Assembly: GCA_044238845.1 (NCBI GenBank)
Contig: JBIICN010000010.1
Coordinates: forward strand, 36,783-100,782
Direction: 5' to 3'
DNA: 64,000 bases
From: UBA4416 sp044238845
GTDB lineage: Bacteria; Bacteroidota; Bacteroidia; B-17B0; Aurantibacillaceae
The notes under the pieces were generated by a model. It made no database searches, had not been told where the DNA came from, and saw nothing but the letters and a program-made list of their open reading frames with translations. Below are positions 8,228 through 17,909 of the stretch, one piece after another. Positions within the stretch are counted from its first letter, which is position 1. Every line of letters starts with the position of its first letter. The translations under genes and the position numbers were made by a program.

Positions 8228-9916
8228 TTAAATAGCTAATTTTTTATATCGTGGACGTTTTGGCTCCACATTACCTAAACGTTTTTTACGATTTTCTTCA
8301 TATTCGCTATATCCGCCTTCAAACCAATAAACCGAACTATCACCTTCAAAAGCTAAGATATGTGTACATACACGATCTAAAAACCATCTATCGTGACTAA
8401 TAATTACGGCGCAACCAGCAAAGTTTTCTAAACCTTCTTCTAGGGCACGTAATGTATTTACATCTAAATCATTGGTAGGCTCATCCAGTAACAACACGTT
8501 ACCTTCATTTTTCAAAGCCATCGCTAAATGTAAACGGTTACGCTCTCCACCTGATAAAACAGAAACTTTTTTTCCTTGATCGCTTCCTCCAAAGTTGAAA
8601 CGAGAAATGTAAGCTCTTGAGTTCATTGCTTTTCCGCCTAAAGTAATGTTATCTAAACCTCCACTTAATACATCGTACACCGTTTTGTTTGGATCTAACT
8701 CTTTATGCGTTTGATCAACATATGAAATTTTTACAGTTGGTCCTACTTTAAATTCTCCTCCATTTGGTTTTTCTTCGCCCATAATCATCCGGAACAAGGT
8801 TGTTTTACCAGCACCGTTTGGTCCAATAATACCAACAATCCCTGCAGGTGGCAATTTAAAGTTTAATCCTTCATATAATAATCTATCTCCAAATCCTTTT
8901 GATACATCAATGGCTTCAATTACTTCGTTACCTAAACGTGGACCATTAGGAATGAAGATTTCTAATTTCTCTTCTTTATCCTTAATGTCTTCATTCATCA
9001 TTTTATCGTAGTTACTTAAACGGGCTTTTTGTTTCACACCACGTCCTTTTACTCCTTGACGAACCCAGTCTAACTCACGTGCTAATGTTTTTTGACGTTT
9101 AGATTCTGTTTTCTCTTCTTGTTTTAAACGATTTCCTTTTTGTTCTAACCAAGATGAATAATTTCCTTTCCAAGGAATACCTTCTCCACGGTCTAACTCT
9201 AAAATCCAACCAGCTACGTTATCTAAGAAATAACGGTCATGGGTTACGGCAATCACCGTTCCTTTGTATTGTTGTAAATGTTGCTCTAACCAATCAACCG
9301 ATTCAGCATCTAAGTGGTTGGTAGGCTCATCTAATAACAAAATATCTGGTTCTTGTAATAATAAACGACATAAAGCCACACGACGGCGCTCACCACCTGA
9401 TAAAATCTTAATAGGCGTATTACTCTCTGCACAACGTAATGCATCCATAGCGCGCTCTAAACGAGAATCTAAGTTCCATAAATCATGTTGATCAATTAAC
9501 TCTTGCAATTGAGCCTGACGATTAATTAACTTATCCATTTTATCTGGATCGTTTAATATTTCTTCGTCCATGAATTTGTTGTTTACCTCCTCAAATTCAT
9601 TTAAAATATCTACGTGTTTTTGAGCCCCTTCACGAACCACTTCAATCACTGTTTTGTTTTCATCTAAGTTTGGCTCTTGCTCTAATAAGCCAATGCTATA
9701 GCCTGGTGATTGGTGAATTTCTCCTAAGTAATCTTTATCAATACCCGCCATGATGCGTAATAATGATGATTTACCTGAACCGTTTAAACCTAAAACACCA
9801 ATTTTAGCTCCATAATAAAAAGAGATATAGATATCTTTTAATACTTGTTTTTGTGGTGGATGTATCTTAGATACATTAACCATACTGTAAATAATTTGTC
9901 TTCCTACTTCTGACAT
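8228..9916 (-). CDS. ettA: Energy-dependent translational throttle protein EttA (ABC-F)
   Basis: ABC-F ATPase that binds the ribosomal E site and gates translation according to cellular energy. The 562-residue protein has two ABC domains and no membrane segment. Domain 1 has Walker A GLNGSGKSSLL (about 42-52), signature LSGGERRRVALC and Walker B LLLDEPTNHLDA. Domain 2 has GPNGAGKTTLF (about 345), LSGGERNRLHLAM and LLLDEPTNDLDV. A charged linker separates the domains. The C-terminus (KKRLGNVEPKRPRYKKL) and N-terminus (IYSMVNVSKIHPPQKQVLKD) are characteristic of EttA rather than other ABC-F branches. Two hairpins with minus-strand T-runs lie just upstream and separate it from the neighbouring gene. 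Confidence 0.93.
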   Translation of the reverse strand: MSEVGRQIIYSMVNVSKIHPPQKQVLKDIYISFYYGAKIGVLGLNGSGKSSLLRIMAGIDKDYLGEIHQSPGYSIGLLEQEPNLDENKTVIEVVREGAQKHVDILNEFEEVNNKFMDEEILNDPDKMDKLINRQAQLQELIDQHDLWNLDSRLERAMDALRCAESNTPIKILSGGERRRVALCRLLLQEPDILLLDEPTNHLDAESVDWLEQHLQQYKGTVIAVTHDRYFLDNVAGWILELDRGEGIPWKGNYSSWLEQKGNRLKQEEKTESKRQKTLARELDWVRQGVKGRGVKQKARLSNYDKMMNEDIKDKEEKLEIFIPNGPRLGNEVIEAIDVSKGFGDRLLYEGLNFKLPPAGIVGIIGPNGAGKTTLFRMIMGEEKPNGGEFKVGPTVKISYVDQTHKELDPNKTVYDVLSGGLDNITLGGKAMNSRAYISRFNFGGSDQGKKVSVLSGGERNRLHLAMALKNEGNVLLLDEPTNDLDVNTLRALEEGLENFAGCAVIISHDRWFLDRVCTHILAFEGDSSVYWFEGGYSEYEENRKKRLGNVEPKRPRYKKLAI

Positions 9917-9951
9917 GATAAAAAATTTGAGGTGATAAAGTTAACAGAAAA

Positions 9952-9968
9952 AGCCAAATTTATTGGCT
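9952..9968 (-). terminator. Hairpin with T-run upstream of ettA
   Basis: AGCCAA and TTGGCT pair perfectly around a 5-base loop. On the minus strand the stem is followed by TTTTT. It lies downstream of the stronger hairpin at 9981-10006 and before ettA, so the pair forms a tandem termination zone for the gene at 10030-10674. Confidence 0.4.
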
Positions 9969-9973
9969 AAAAA

Positions 9974-10006
9974 ACAAAAAAAGCACTCACGATACTATGA
10001 ATGCTT
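9974..10006 (-). terminator. Rho-independent terminator of the gene at 10030-10674
   Basis: On the minus strand, arms AAGCATTCA and TGAGTGCTT form a 9-bp stem with one mismatch and an 8-base loop, followed by a run of seven T. It starts 24 bases past the stop codon of the upstream secreted-protein gene. Confidence 0.65.
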
Positions 10007-10029
10007 CCTTTTTGAAGATATACTGATTA

Positions 10030-10674
10030 TTATTTGGCGTTAGATTTCCAATTACCGTAATATGTAGAATTAACTTTATTAATTACATCTTTAATGGCAC
10101 CTGCCCAAAAGTTTCTTAAACCAATTCCTTTCGGAGTTCCTTTTACTTTTTCAGTAATTAAGATATTCCTAGTTTTTATATCAAATATTGTAACGTAGAT
10201 TATTGCTTGATTAGCCCCTTTATCAAAACTCTCTACAACAAACACAACACCTAAGCCTTCTGTTTTATCGCCTCCAGTTAATTTTGAAACCACTTGTTTA
10301 ATCGTTTTTTGTGCATCTTTAAATTCATATGTATTAAACGTCATCAAATCATCCGATTTAATGGTACTGTTTAATTTTTCGTTAGGACTTAAATCAAAAT
10401 ACACATCATCTTTATGAAAAGATTCTTTTATTTTAAAGTTTTTAGGTTCAGCAATCACGATACCATTCCAACCCGAAATCCATTTATTTTTAATATCTGC
10501 GCCAGTTGCAGGCGCAGCACCCATTCCTTGATCGAATTGCCCAACCATTTTAGCCTCAGAAAAATTAATTCCAAACCAAACCATTTCATTTTTAGCAAAA
10601 AAATCTTTTGCTGTATTTTGAGCAAATAAACTGAAAGATGCAGCCAATAATAAACTTAAAAATATTTTTTTCAT
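10030..10674 (-). CDS. Secreted or periplasmic protein of unknown function
   Basis: A clear signal peptide (MKKIFLSLLLAASFSLFAQ, cleavage after about residue 19) precedes a 195-residue mature part rich in Lys, Asp and Phe with no membrane segment. There are no cysteines or recognisable catalytic motifs. The repeated short strand-like stretches (VVFVVESF, AIIYVTIFDI, NILITEKVKG) suggest a small alpha/beta domain. I do not recognise the family with certainty. It has its own terminator and lies 59 bases after another secreted unknown in the same direction, so the two may be co-transcribed. Confidence 0.7.
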   Translation of the reverse strand: MKKIFLSLLLAASFSLFAQNTAKDFFAKNEMVWFGINFSEAKMVGQFDQGMGAAPATGADIKNKWISGWNGIVIAEPKNFKIKESFHKDDVYFDLSPNEKLNSTIKSDDLMTFNTYEFKDAQKTIKQVVSKLTGGDKTEGLGVVFVVESFDKGANQAIIYVTIFDIKTRNILITEKVKGTPKGIGLRNFWAGAIKDVINKVNSTYYGNWKSNAK

Positions 10675-10733
10675 AGTATGTGATTTATTTGTGCAAAATT
10701 AAGAGTTTAAACAATTTATAAAATTGATTTTTA

Positions 10734-11384
10734 TCACCCTTTAGGAAAATACACCAAATGCTTTTCGTTATACATTCGGATGTATTTTGTAGCAGATTCT
10801 TTTTTGTTTTTTTTACTTAAAGTCATAAATTCTTTATAAACAGCTTCGTCACGTTTCAAAAACTCTTCTAATTTTTCAAGATTAAAAGGCACTATTTCAC
10901 CACTATAAAAATCAAATAAATATTGACGAATTTCACGAATTTTTGAAGCATTGCTATTCATTGGTGCATTCATAAAAGGATCGAAGCCGGGCGAATAATT
11001 TAAAACTTCAACGGTACCAATAAAATTACTAATCGCTCCAAATACAGGGATACGAAAAAAGTTTTTTTCTTGATTAATAAAAATAATATTGTTTTGACAA
11101 TAACCCCATACTTGTTCGGATTTTACTTTTGAAACCGTACCATCTCTTTCGGTATACTCAATAAACTCTTGTTCAATTAAAATAGAATAAAAATCTAATT
11201 GGTCTTTATTAATTTTAGTGATAATTTTTTCTTTTGGAATAGGCCAATTATATCTAAAATCTTGATACCCTAAATAAAGCCCTTCATACAAGCGAAAATC
11301 TTTGGTATAAGCGATAGAATCCTGTGCCCTTAATTGACAAAGAGAAGAATAGCATAATAAAAATAACATCAAAAGATATCGCAT
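10734..11384 (-). CDS. Secreted protein of unknown function
   Basis: The 216-residue product has a signal peptide (MRYLLMLFLLCYSSLCQLRAQ). The mature part includes YTKDFRLYEGLYLGYQDFRYN near its start and a lysine-rich C-terminal helix. The text VWGYCQNNIIFINQEKNFFRI looks like beta strands. No known domain or catalytic motif is evident. It is transcribed divergently from the subtilase gene (49-base gap) and lies upstream of the secreted gene at 10030-10674. Confidence 0.65.
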   Translation of the reverse strand: MRYLLMLFLLCYSSLCQLRAQDSIAYTKDFRLYEGLYLGYQDFRYNWPIPKEKIITKINKDQLDFYSILIEQEFIEYTERDGTVSKVKSEQVWGYCQNNIIFINQEKNFFRIPVFGAISNFIGTVEVLNYSPGFDPFMNAPMNSNASKIREIRQYLFDFYSGEIVPFNLEKLEEFLKRDEAVYKEFMTLSKKNKKESATKYIRMYNEKHLVYFPKG

Positions 11385-11433
11385 GTTGTAAATATCTAAA
11401 TTATTTGTAATTTAATGGTATAAAATTTATGAC

Positions 11434-13542
11434 ATGAAGTGGTATTTTGCATTTTTTAGTACATTATTATTTTTTCAAATAAATGCACAGTCTGTTTTTA
11501 ACACTGAGCTTATTAAAAAAATTGAATATGGTAATTTAGAAGAAAAGATAACCGTGCTTTTGCTTACAAAACCTAATAAGGATTTTGATTTTTCGAAAAT
11601 TCCTGAAATTAAGGTGCGCTATCAAGTCGGTAATATTTATGCCATTACAGGAAGCATAAATACTATTAAAGAAATAGGAAAATTAAAAGAGGTCATAAGA
11701 ATAGAATACACCCAACATCATTTACAAGTAATGGGAGATACCTGTATAGTGAGGAACCGAATCAAAAATATTAAGCAAGGCACATATCCATTATTTCAAT
11801 CTTATGATGGAACAGGCGTTATTGTAGGAATTATTGATTCAGGGACAGACTTTAATCATCCAGATTTTAAAGATGCTAATGGAAAATCAAGAATAAAATA
11901 TTTGTGGGACATGACTAAACCTAATGCAGCAAATACCCCTACTCCTTTTAATTATGGACAAGAATGGACAAATACTGACATTGATTTAGGTTTATGTACG
12001 CATACTGATTTGATAAATTTTGGACATGGAACAAATAGCACAGGGATTGCTGCTGGGAATGGCTATTCTATAAATAAATATGAAGGTATGGCGCCAAAAG
12101 CAGATATTATTGTGGTAGCCTTAAATTTTAACAGACCAGGTTTCACCATTGCTGATGCTGTGCAATATATTGTAACAAAAGCACAATTATTAAACAAACC
12201 TTTAGTTATAAATGCCAGTGTAGGCGATTATTACGGAAGCCATGATGGCACTGATTTAGAAGCAAAAATAATTGACAACTTAATAGCTAATGTTCCTGGT
12301 AGAGCCCTAGTAGCATCTTGTGGAAATGGCGGCTCAGTGCCATTTCATGTAGGATATAACATTATAAATACTGATACAAATTTTACTTGGATAGGAAATA
12401 ATTCAAACAGAATTAACGTATCTGAATATGCAGACACATTGCAAATTAAAAACGTGAAATATAGCGTAAGTGTAACCAATCCTAATTTAGTGGATTTAGG
12501 AGCAACAACGTTTAAGACTTATAACTATGCATTAAATACAATAAAACGAGATACAATTTATAACAATAGTAATCGCATTGGTATAGTTGAAAGCATTGCT
12601 AGTATTAATTCATTTGGAGTTTATGAATTAGCACTAACCATAAGAGCTGATAGCATTGGCTATTTATGGGGTATTTCTCACGCTGGAACTGGAAGAATAG
12701 ATTCATGGAATTTTGATTATATAACAGCTAACATGCCAACTAGTGTTGAATATCCGAAAATCACTAAATATAAAATGGCTGATACAATGCAAACTATTGT
12801 AAGTAGTTTTCAGTGCAGTAACGAGGTAATTGCTGTTGGTAATTATATTAACAGAAATAGATACATTGATGTAAATAATGTATTGCAAGTAAATAATGAA
12901 ATAGCTGGGCAATTACACCATAGTAGTAGTTCGGGACCAACAAGGGATAATAGAATTAAACCCGAAATAACAGCCTCAGGCGCAACCATTTTAGCCAGTT
13001 CGCCATTAACACATATTTTGGCATTAAAAACAAACGCGCCCTATGTGGTGGCGCAGGGAGGGTTTCATGTAACAGCAGGCGGCACATCGGCATCTAGCCC
13101 TGTAGTAGCCGGTTTAGTGGCCTTGTATTTACAAAGACATCCAACAGCAACCAACCAACAAATTAAACAAGCAATTATAAACTGTGCTTATAAAGATGCT
13201 TTTACGGGTGATGCTTTACCAAATAATAAATGGGGTTATGGCAAATTAGATGGTTTTGCCAGCATGTGGTGTGGCGAAAACATCATTGGTGTAAAAGAAA
13301 TAACCAACGAAGAGGGAATACATGTATTTCCAAACCCTTTAATTAATGAAACCACTATTTCGTTTATCAACTCAAATTTAAAACACATTAAAGTTTATAA
13401 TTATTCTGGACAATTAGTGCTGAGCGAAGAATGCTCTAGTAATACTTACAACCTAAAACGAAACAATTTAGCATCTGGTTTATACCTTTTGCTCAGCGAA
13501 GAGAAAAACGTGACTTATAAAATTAAAATCATTATTTTGTAA
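11434..13542 (+). CDS. Secreted subtilisin-like serine protease with T9SS type A sorting domain
   Basis: A signal peptide (about 1-19) and an inhibitor-like propeptide (about 30-100) precede an S8 catalytic domain. The catalytic triad is visible as Asp135 in VGIIDSGTDFNHPDF, His198 in FGHGTNSTGIAAGN, and Ser552 in GGTSASSPVVAGLVALYL. The large stretch between His and Ser (about 290-520) is an inserted beta-rich region, as in other large Bacteroidota subtilases. The last 75 residues (GIHVFPNPLINETTISF ... LASGLYLLL) match the T9SS type A sorting domain, so the enzyme is probably exported across the outer membrane and either released or surface-attached. Substrate unknown; peptide nutrition is a reasonable guess. 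Confidence 0.92.
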   Translation: MKWYFAFFSTLLFFQINAQSVFNTELIKKIEYGNLEEKITVLLLTKPNKDFDFSKIPEIKVRYQVGNIYAITGSINTIKEIGKLKEVIRIEYTQHHLQVMGDTCIVRNRIKNIKQGTYPLFQSYDGTGVIVGIIDSGTDFNHPDFKDANGKSRIKYLWDMTKPNAANTPTPFNYGQEWTNTDIDLGLCTHTDLINFGHGTNSTGIAAGNGYSINKYEGMAPKADIIVVALNFNRPGFTIADAVQYIVTKAQLLNKPLVINASVGDYYGSHDGTDLEAKIIDNLIANVPGRALVASCGNGGSVPFHVGYNIINTDTNFTWIGNNSNRINVSEYADTLQIKNVKYSVSVTNPNLVDLGATTFKTYNYALNTIKRDTIYNNSNRIGIVESIASINSFGVYELALTIRADSIGYLWGISHAGTGRIDSWNFDYITANMPTSVEYPKITKYKMADTMQTIVSSFQCSNEVIAVGNYINRNRYIDVNNVLQVNNEIAGQLHHSSSSGPTRDNRIKPEITASGATILASSPLTHILALKTNAPYVVAQGGFHVTAGGTSASSPVVAGLVALYLQRHPTATNQQIKQAIINCAYKDAFTGDALPNNKWGYGKLDGFASMWCGENIIGVKEITNEEGIHVFPNPLINETTISFINSNLKHIKVYNYSGQLVLSEECSSNTYNLKRNNLASGLYLLLSEEKNVTYKIKIIIL

Positions 13543-13601
13543 GCCTTAAATTTAGCATTTATTATATACTATTTTATACACAAAATCGTTATACGTTTTA
13601 A

Positions 13602-14420
13602 ATGAAACACAGTTTATACATACTACTCATCATTATAACCTTTTCTTCGGCTATGTTTTCGCAAACAAAAAAGCGAAATTTTAGACAGCACGAAGTAGGT
13701 ATTATGATTGGCGGTTCTTATTACATTGGCGATTTAAATCCACGAAAACAATTTTATTTAACACAACCTGCTGCTGGAGCATTTTATCGTTTTACGCCTA
13801 ACTACCGTTACGCATTTAGAGGCGGAATTAATTGGGGAAAAATTATGGGCGATGATTCGCAAAGTGATGATGCCGATCAATTACAACGTAACTTAAATTT
13901 TAAATCACAAATTATTGAATTTAATGCTATTGCCGAATTTAATTTTTTAGAATACCGTATCAGTAACGATAAATATAAGTTTACAACTTTTTTATTTTTA
14001 GGAATAGATGTATTTACCCATAAACCACAAGCAAATTTAGGGAATTATTGGGTAGAACTACAACCGCAAAAAACCGAAGGCCAAACAAAAGGATATAAAC
14101 TCACACAGGTTGCTATACCATTTGGTATTGGCGCAAAAATTAATGTATCAAAAAAAGTAGGAATTGGTTTAGAATGGGGGCCGAGAAAAACCTTTACAGA
14201 TTATTTGGATGATGTTAGTGGTACTTACCCTGATGTAACTTTAAATCCGTTTACAACTACGCATGGCGCTACGTTATCTGATCGCTCCAAAAATGCGGGA
14301 AATAATATCAATAAACAACGTGGAAATCCTAGAACAAAAGATTGGTATTTCTTTTTTGGAATTACCTTAAATATTAAGCTAAACATGAAAGCGCCGCCAT
14401 GTTACGCTTACGATCATTAA
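13602..14420 (+). CDS. PorG-type outer-membrane protein (DUF6089 family)
   Basis: The 272-residue protein has a signal peptide (about 1-21) followed by HEVGIMIGGSYYIGDLNPRKQF. That opening, together with the strand pattern ending in KDWYFFFGITLNIKL, is what I associate with DUF6089/PorG-like proteins. PorG is a T9SS outer-membrane component that binds the PorK/PorN ring. The protein looks like an 8-stranded beta barrel. The C-terminus is cysteine-containing (APPCYAYDH). It sits between two T9SS cargo genes, which fits the role, although other T9SS genes are not in this cluster. The PorG assignment is by family resemblance, not by direct proof. Confidence 0.65.
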   Translation: MKHSLYILLIIITFSSAMFSQTKKRNFRQHEVGIMIGGSYYIGDLNPRKQFYLTQPAAGAFYRFTPNYRYAFRGGINWGKIMGDDSQSDDADQLQRNLNFKSQIIEFNAIAEFNFLEYRISNDKYKFTTFLFLGIDVFTHKPQANLGNYWVELQPQKTEGQTKGYKLTQVAIPFGIGAKINVSKKVGIGLEWGPRKTFTDYLDDVSGTYPDVTLNPFTTTHGATLSDRSKNAGNNINKQRGNPRTKDWYFFFGITLNIKLNMKAPPCYAYDH

Positions 14421-14481
14421 GCTTTAGTGTAAAATAATATAAACATTTTTATTATTTAATAATTTAGTAGTTCTATAAATT

Positions 14482-16371
14482 TTGAAAATCACTATTATAC
14501 TATTTTTAATACCAATTATCAGCCTCTCTCAAAAAGAAGCTGATAACTGGTATTTTCATAACAAACTAAGTTTAAATTTTGCTACTGGCACTCCGATATT
14601 AAGTTATACAAATTCTGAAATGTTTAGTTATAGGCGTTGTTCAACCATATCTGATAGTATTGGCAATTTATTATTTTATGCCAATGATGATACGATATGG
14701 GGCAAAAATAACACAGTGTTAACTAACGGTATAAATTTGATGTCAATATCTGCCGCTAATAAGTTAAGCGGTACTCAAGGTATTTGCATGATTCAAAAAC
14801 CAAAGTCTGATCATCTATTTTATTATTTTAATATGGGATTATACACTGACCAGCGACTTGAATATGCTGTAATTGATAAAGACTTAAATAGCGGTATTGG
14901 ATCAGTAATTAGTAAAAATATTGTGCTCATGGCAGATGATACTTTAACCGAAAAATTAGCTATTGCAAAGCATTGTAATAATAACGATTTATGGGTGGTG
15001 GTGGTAAAAAAAAGTGTAACAAGTAATTATTGTTATTTTTGTACCTACCTGTTAAATTCATATGGTTTAAACCACCAACCTGTAATTTCAAAAATAAAAA
15101 CAACACAGACAATTCCCCTTATGGGGCAAATGAAATTTAATGCAAAAGGCACTATATTGGCATGGGCAAGCCAAGATGGGGTTGAATTATTTAATTTTAA
15201 TAATCAAACAGGTGTGTTTACATACAAGCAAAATTTTAACTATAATTTTGAAAATGGACTTGGCATTGAATTTTCTCCCAATAATCAGTTATTATATATA
15301 AATCGCTTTCAATTAAATATCACAACAGGTAATGTTACACCGTTAGTGACTAATATTTTGCCTACCAAATTACAATTAGCAACTGATGGCAAAATATATG
15401 CCCATATATACGCTTGCAACTCTTATACACCAACAAGTTATGATGGGAATTTCTTGTACCCATATTACTCATTAGTTGACAAATTAAACCTAGGTAGAAT
15501 CACTAATCCTGATATCAGCGGCACTGGATGTAATATTGATACAAATTTCATTTCAAATTATTCTTACCAAACACCTTATCCACATGGAGGCTGGTCGTTA
15601 CCTGATTTCCCTGCCTATTATTTTTACAATCCTAAAAGTGATTTTAAGTATAGCGGTAATTGTATAAGCACACCTATTCAATTTTACAATAATGAAAGCA
15701 ATATTGATAGTTTACGTTGGTGTTTTTTAGACAACAACGCAACCGCTACAGGGACTTTAGTTAGTCATAATTATAGCTCTTCAGGTAATTATGAAGTAAT
15801 GTGTATAGCCTATTATAACAATACTTCAGATACATCAAAACATTGTGTAAATATTGCAGGCCAAGGTAATAGCAATTTACCAAAACAGATAACTATTTGT
15901 GAGGGAACAGATACTATTATAAATGGGCTTCAAACTTTTGGTTATAAATATTTATGGAGCACTGGAGATACAACTTCTGCTACAAAAATTTCAAAATCTG
16001 GTATTTACACATTAAGTTATCAAACTCCATGCGGCATAAGTATTGATACTATGGAGGTTAAAGCAATTTATTGTGATATGGATTATGAAATACCAAATGT
16101 TTTTACTCCTAATAATGATGGTATAAATGATTTATTTACAATTAAATTAAAAAACATTAAGCATATCTCCTACCATATTTATAATAGATGGGGCATTGAA
16201 CTACAAAACAAAAACGAAAACATAAATATTTTTAATTATGAAAAATACACTCTTTGGGATGGTTTAATAAATAATAATTTAGCAGATAACGGCACTTATT
16301 TTTACTTAATTGAATTAACACCTTTTAAAGGCGAAAATGTAAAACTAAAAGGCTTTTTAAATTTATTTTAA
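14482..16371 (+). CDS. Secreted protein with PKD-like domain and T9SS type B sorting domain
   Basis: The 629-residue protein starts at a TTG with a short signal peptide (ITIILFLIPIISLSQ). The first 370 residues resemble a beta-propeller-like region of the kind found in Bacteroidota cell-surface proteins (repeated ... NNQLLYINRFQ, ATDGKIYAHIY). A PKD-like segment follows (about 400-455, CFLDNNATATGTLVSHNYSS). The last 95 residues contain PNVFTPNNDGINDLF, YNRWGIELQ and DNGTYFYLIEL, which mark the gliding-motility-associated (type B) T9SS sorting domain. It is therefore a likely cell-surface or secreted protein, ligand unknown. Confidence 0.8.
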   Translation: MKITIILFLIPIISLSQKEADNWYFHNKLSLNFATGTPILSYTNSEMFSYRRCSTISDSIGNLLFYANDDTIWGKNNTVLTNGINLMSISAANKLSGTQGICMIQKPKSDHLFYYFNMGLYTDQRLEYAVIDKDLNSGIGSVISKNIVLMADDTLTEKLAIAKHCNNNDLWVVVVKKSVTSNYCYFCTYLLNSYGLNHQPVISKIKTTQTIPLMGQMKFNAKGTILAWASQDGVELFNFNNQTGVFTYKQNFNYNFENGLGIEFSPNNQLLYINRFQLNITTGNVTPLVTNILPTKLQLATDGKIYAHIYACNSYTPTSYDGNFLYPYYSLVDKLNLGRITNPDISGTGCNIDTNFISNYSYQTPYPHGGWSLPDFPAYYFYNPKSDFKYSGNCISTPIQFYNNESNIDSLRWCFLDNNATATGTLVSHNYSSSGNYEVMCIAYYNNTSDTSKHCVNIAGQGNSNLPKQITICEGTDTIINGLQTFGYKYLWSTGDTTSATKISKSGIYTLSYQTPCGISIDTMEVKAIYCDMDYEIPNVFTPNNDGINDLFTIKLKNIKHISYHIYNRWGIELQNKNENINIFNYEKYTLWDGLINNNLADNGTYFYLIELTPFKGENVKLKGFLNLF

Positions 16372-16517
16372 TTATAATAATTAAATAAAAACTTATACAA
16401 TACTAAAAATAAATTTTCGTTTTAATCAAATGAAATAGCCATGTTTGCCGAAACACAAACCTAACTGAAAAAAAACTGGCTAAACCATATGATCTTAAAA
16501 AATAATAAAATCTACAT

Positions 16518-17063
16518 ATGAAATTTCAATTAATTATTATTTCTATTTTTTGTTATTTTAATGCTAGTATACAAAACCTAGCAGATACAATTCCTGTTTC
16601 AAAAAATGCCATATCTATTGAACTTCTTGGAACTAGCTGTAATATTCTCAGTATTCAATATGACAGAATTATTAAAAAAAATAAATCTAGTTTTTACAGT
16701 GTAAATGTAGGTGCTGGATATATGCCCGACATTGCTAAATACAAATCAAATCAACTATTTGGTTCATCTATTGCCCTTGATTGGAATAGTAGTTTATATA
16801 AACGCAATCACATAGTTGGAGGAATTGGATTAGCATATTCTGATGGGCTATTTCAATACGGATTACCAAATGATATTAAAAAATCACATAAAATATTGTT
16901 TGGAAGTTTACGAATAGGGTATAAATTTCAAAAAACAGAAAAAGGTGTGTTTTATAAAATTATGTGTACGCCAATTTTTAAGATATACGAATTTTCAAAT
17001 CTATTTGTGCAATCGCCATCTATATTTCCATTAATTGGAATTGGGGCTGGATATTCTTTCTAA
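16518..17063 (+). CDS. Small secreted protein, probable beta-barrel
   Basis: A signal peptide (about 1-18, ending ASIQN) precedes about 160 residues with alternating strand-like segments (NAISIELLGTSCNILSIQYDR, SFYSVNVGAGYMPD, LFGSLRIGYKF, PLIGIGAGYSF). The final residue is Phe, as in many outer-membrane barrels. This suggests a small 8-stranded outer-membrane protein. I do not recognise a named family. The preceding 146-base gap shows no obvious structure. Confidence 0.55.
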   Translation: MKFQLIIISIFCYFNASIQNLADTIPVSKNAISIELLGTSCNILSIQYDRIIKKNKSSFYSVNVGAGYMPDIAKYKSNQLFGSSIALDWNSSLYKRNHIVGGIGLAYSDGLFQYGLPNDIKKSHKILFGSLRIGYKFQKTEKGVFYKIMCTPIFKIYEFSNLFVQSPSIFPLIGIGAGYSF

Positions 17064-17069
17064 AAAAAG

Positions 17070-17678
17070 TTATTTCTTTTTCCCTTTTGCCTCGTTCCAT
17101 GTTTTGTATTCGTTTTGCTGATCAGGACGATAAGCCGGCATCCTTCGTAAAGGCTCACAAGGTTTTAAAGTTGCATAACAATCGGCAGGCAATTGTTGAT
17201 ATAAGGCCGTTCCTTTAGTTTTCCAAGCAATCATCTCATCACTAACATCCTTAACTACTTTTGCAGGGTTACCAACTACTACTTTTCTATCTTCTATAAC
17301 TGTATCCGCAGGCACAAAACACAAAGCACCAATAATACAATTATCTCCAATTATACAATTATCCATCACCACCGCATTCATACCAACTAACACATTTTTT
17401 CCAATTGTTCCGCCATGTATAATGGCACCATGCCCAATATGTGAAGCTTCTTTTAATAAAACAGTTGTTCCCGGAAACATATGTATCGTGCAATTTTCTT
17501 GAACATTGCAACCATCTTCAATAATAATCTGTCCCCAATCGCCACGAATAGCAGCCCCTGGACCGATATACACATTTTTTCCAATAATCACATTACCTGT
17601 TACAGTTGAATTTGGATGAATGAATGATGATTTATCAATAACTGGCTTGTAGCCGTTGAATTCGAAAATATTTGCCAT
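17070..17678 (-). CDS. Left-handed beta-helix hexapeptide protein, PaaY / gamma-carbonic-anhydrase-like
   Basis: The 202-residue cytosolic protein is built of hexapeptide repeats (VIGKNVYIGPGAAIRGDW, IIGDNCIIGALCFVP). It has the gamma-class histidine pattern IHMF ... SHIGHGAIIHG, where three histidines would bind zinc across a trimer. The C-terminal helix region (AWKTKGTALYQQLPADC) and overall length match the PaaY-type branch, which has been linked to thioester or carbonic-anhydrase activity. The reaction here is therefore uncertain. It lies directly after a decayed small lipoprotein gene in the same direction; no phenylacetate-pathway genes are present. Confidence 0.8.
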   Translation of the reverse strand: MANIFEFNGYKPVIDKSSFIHPNSTVTGNVIIGKNVYIGPGAAIRGDWGQIIIEDGCNVQENCTIHMFPGTTVLLKEASHIGHGAIIHGGTIGKNVLVGMNAVVMDNCIIGDNCIIGALCFVPADTVIEDRKVVVGNPAKVVKDVSDEMIAWKTKGTALYQQLPADCYATLKPCEPLRRMPAYRPDQQNEYKTWNEAKGKKK

Positions 17679-17683
17679 AATTT

Positions 17684-17894
17684 TTATTTTATTTCGCAGT
17701 AACCATAACCATAGTTATCTGAGTTTTCATAATCATCTTTACACTTAGAAAGTGCTTTTGATTTTTTTTTCTTTATATGTGTATGTTTCTTGCAATTGTA
17801 CAAATCCTCTTCTATCTGAATAACAATTACAGGCATAATGTTTTTTACATGAAATTTAAAAAAACACAAATGCAAAAATGATTGAATTTTTCAT
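17684..17894 (-). pseudogene. Remnant of a small lipoprotein gene (nonsense codon plus frameshift)
   Basis: Read from ATG at 17894, the frame gives MKNSIIFAFVFF, then a TAA (17856-17858), then ISCKKHYACNCYSDRRG. Changing TAA to TTA would give a perfect lipobox (LISC). The same frame soon ends, but removing one A from the nine-A run (17762-17770) would continue it as KKSKALSKCKDDYEN and on to CEIK. The joined product would be a 69-residue lipoprotein with Cys-rich, Lys-rich layout like small Bacteroidota CKKxYxCxC lipoproteins. Two lesions argue for decay, although an assembly or sequencing error in the A-run is possible. The 63-codon open frame ending at 17684 is the shifted remainder, not a separate gene. 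Confidence 0.55.
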
Positions 17895-17909
17895 GATTTC
17901 TTAATTAGC

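Noticed and set aside
16372..16517. Regulatory structure before the small barrel-like gene
   Set aside because: I found no convincing stem, promoter box or repeat in these 146 bases.
17684..17875. A 63-codon frame taken as an intact small gene
   Set aside because: It is better explained as the shifted 3' part of a broken lipoprotein gene whose true start is at 17894 in another frame.
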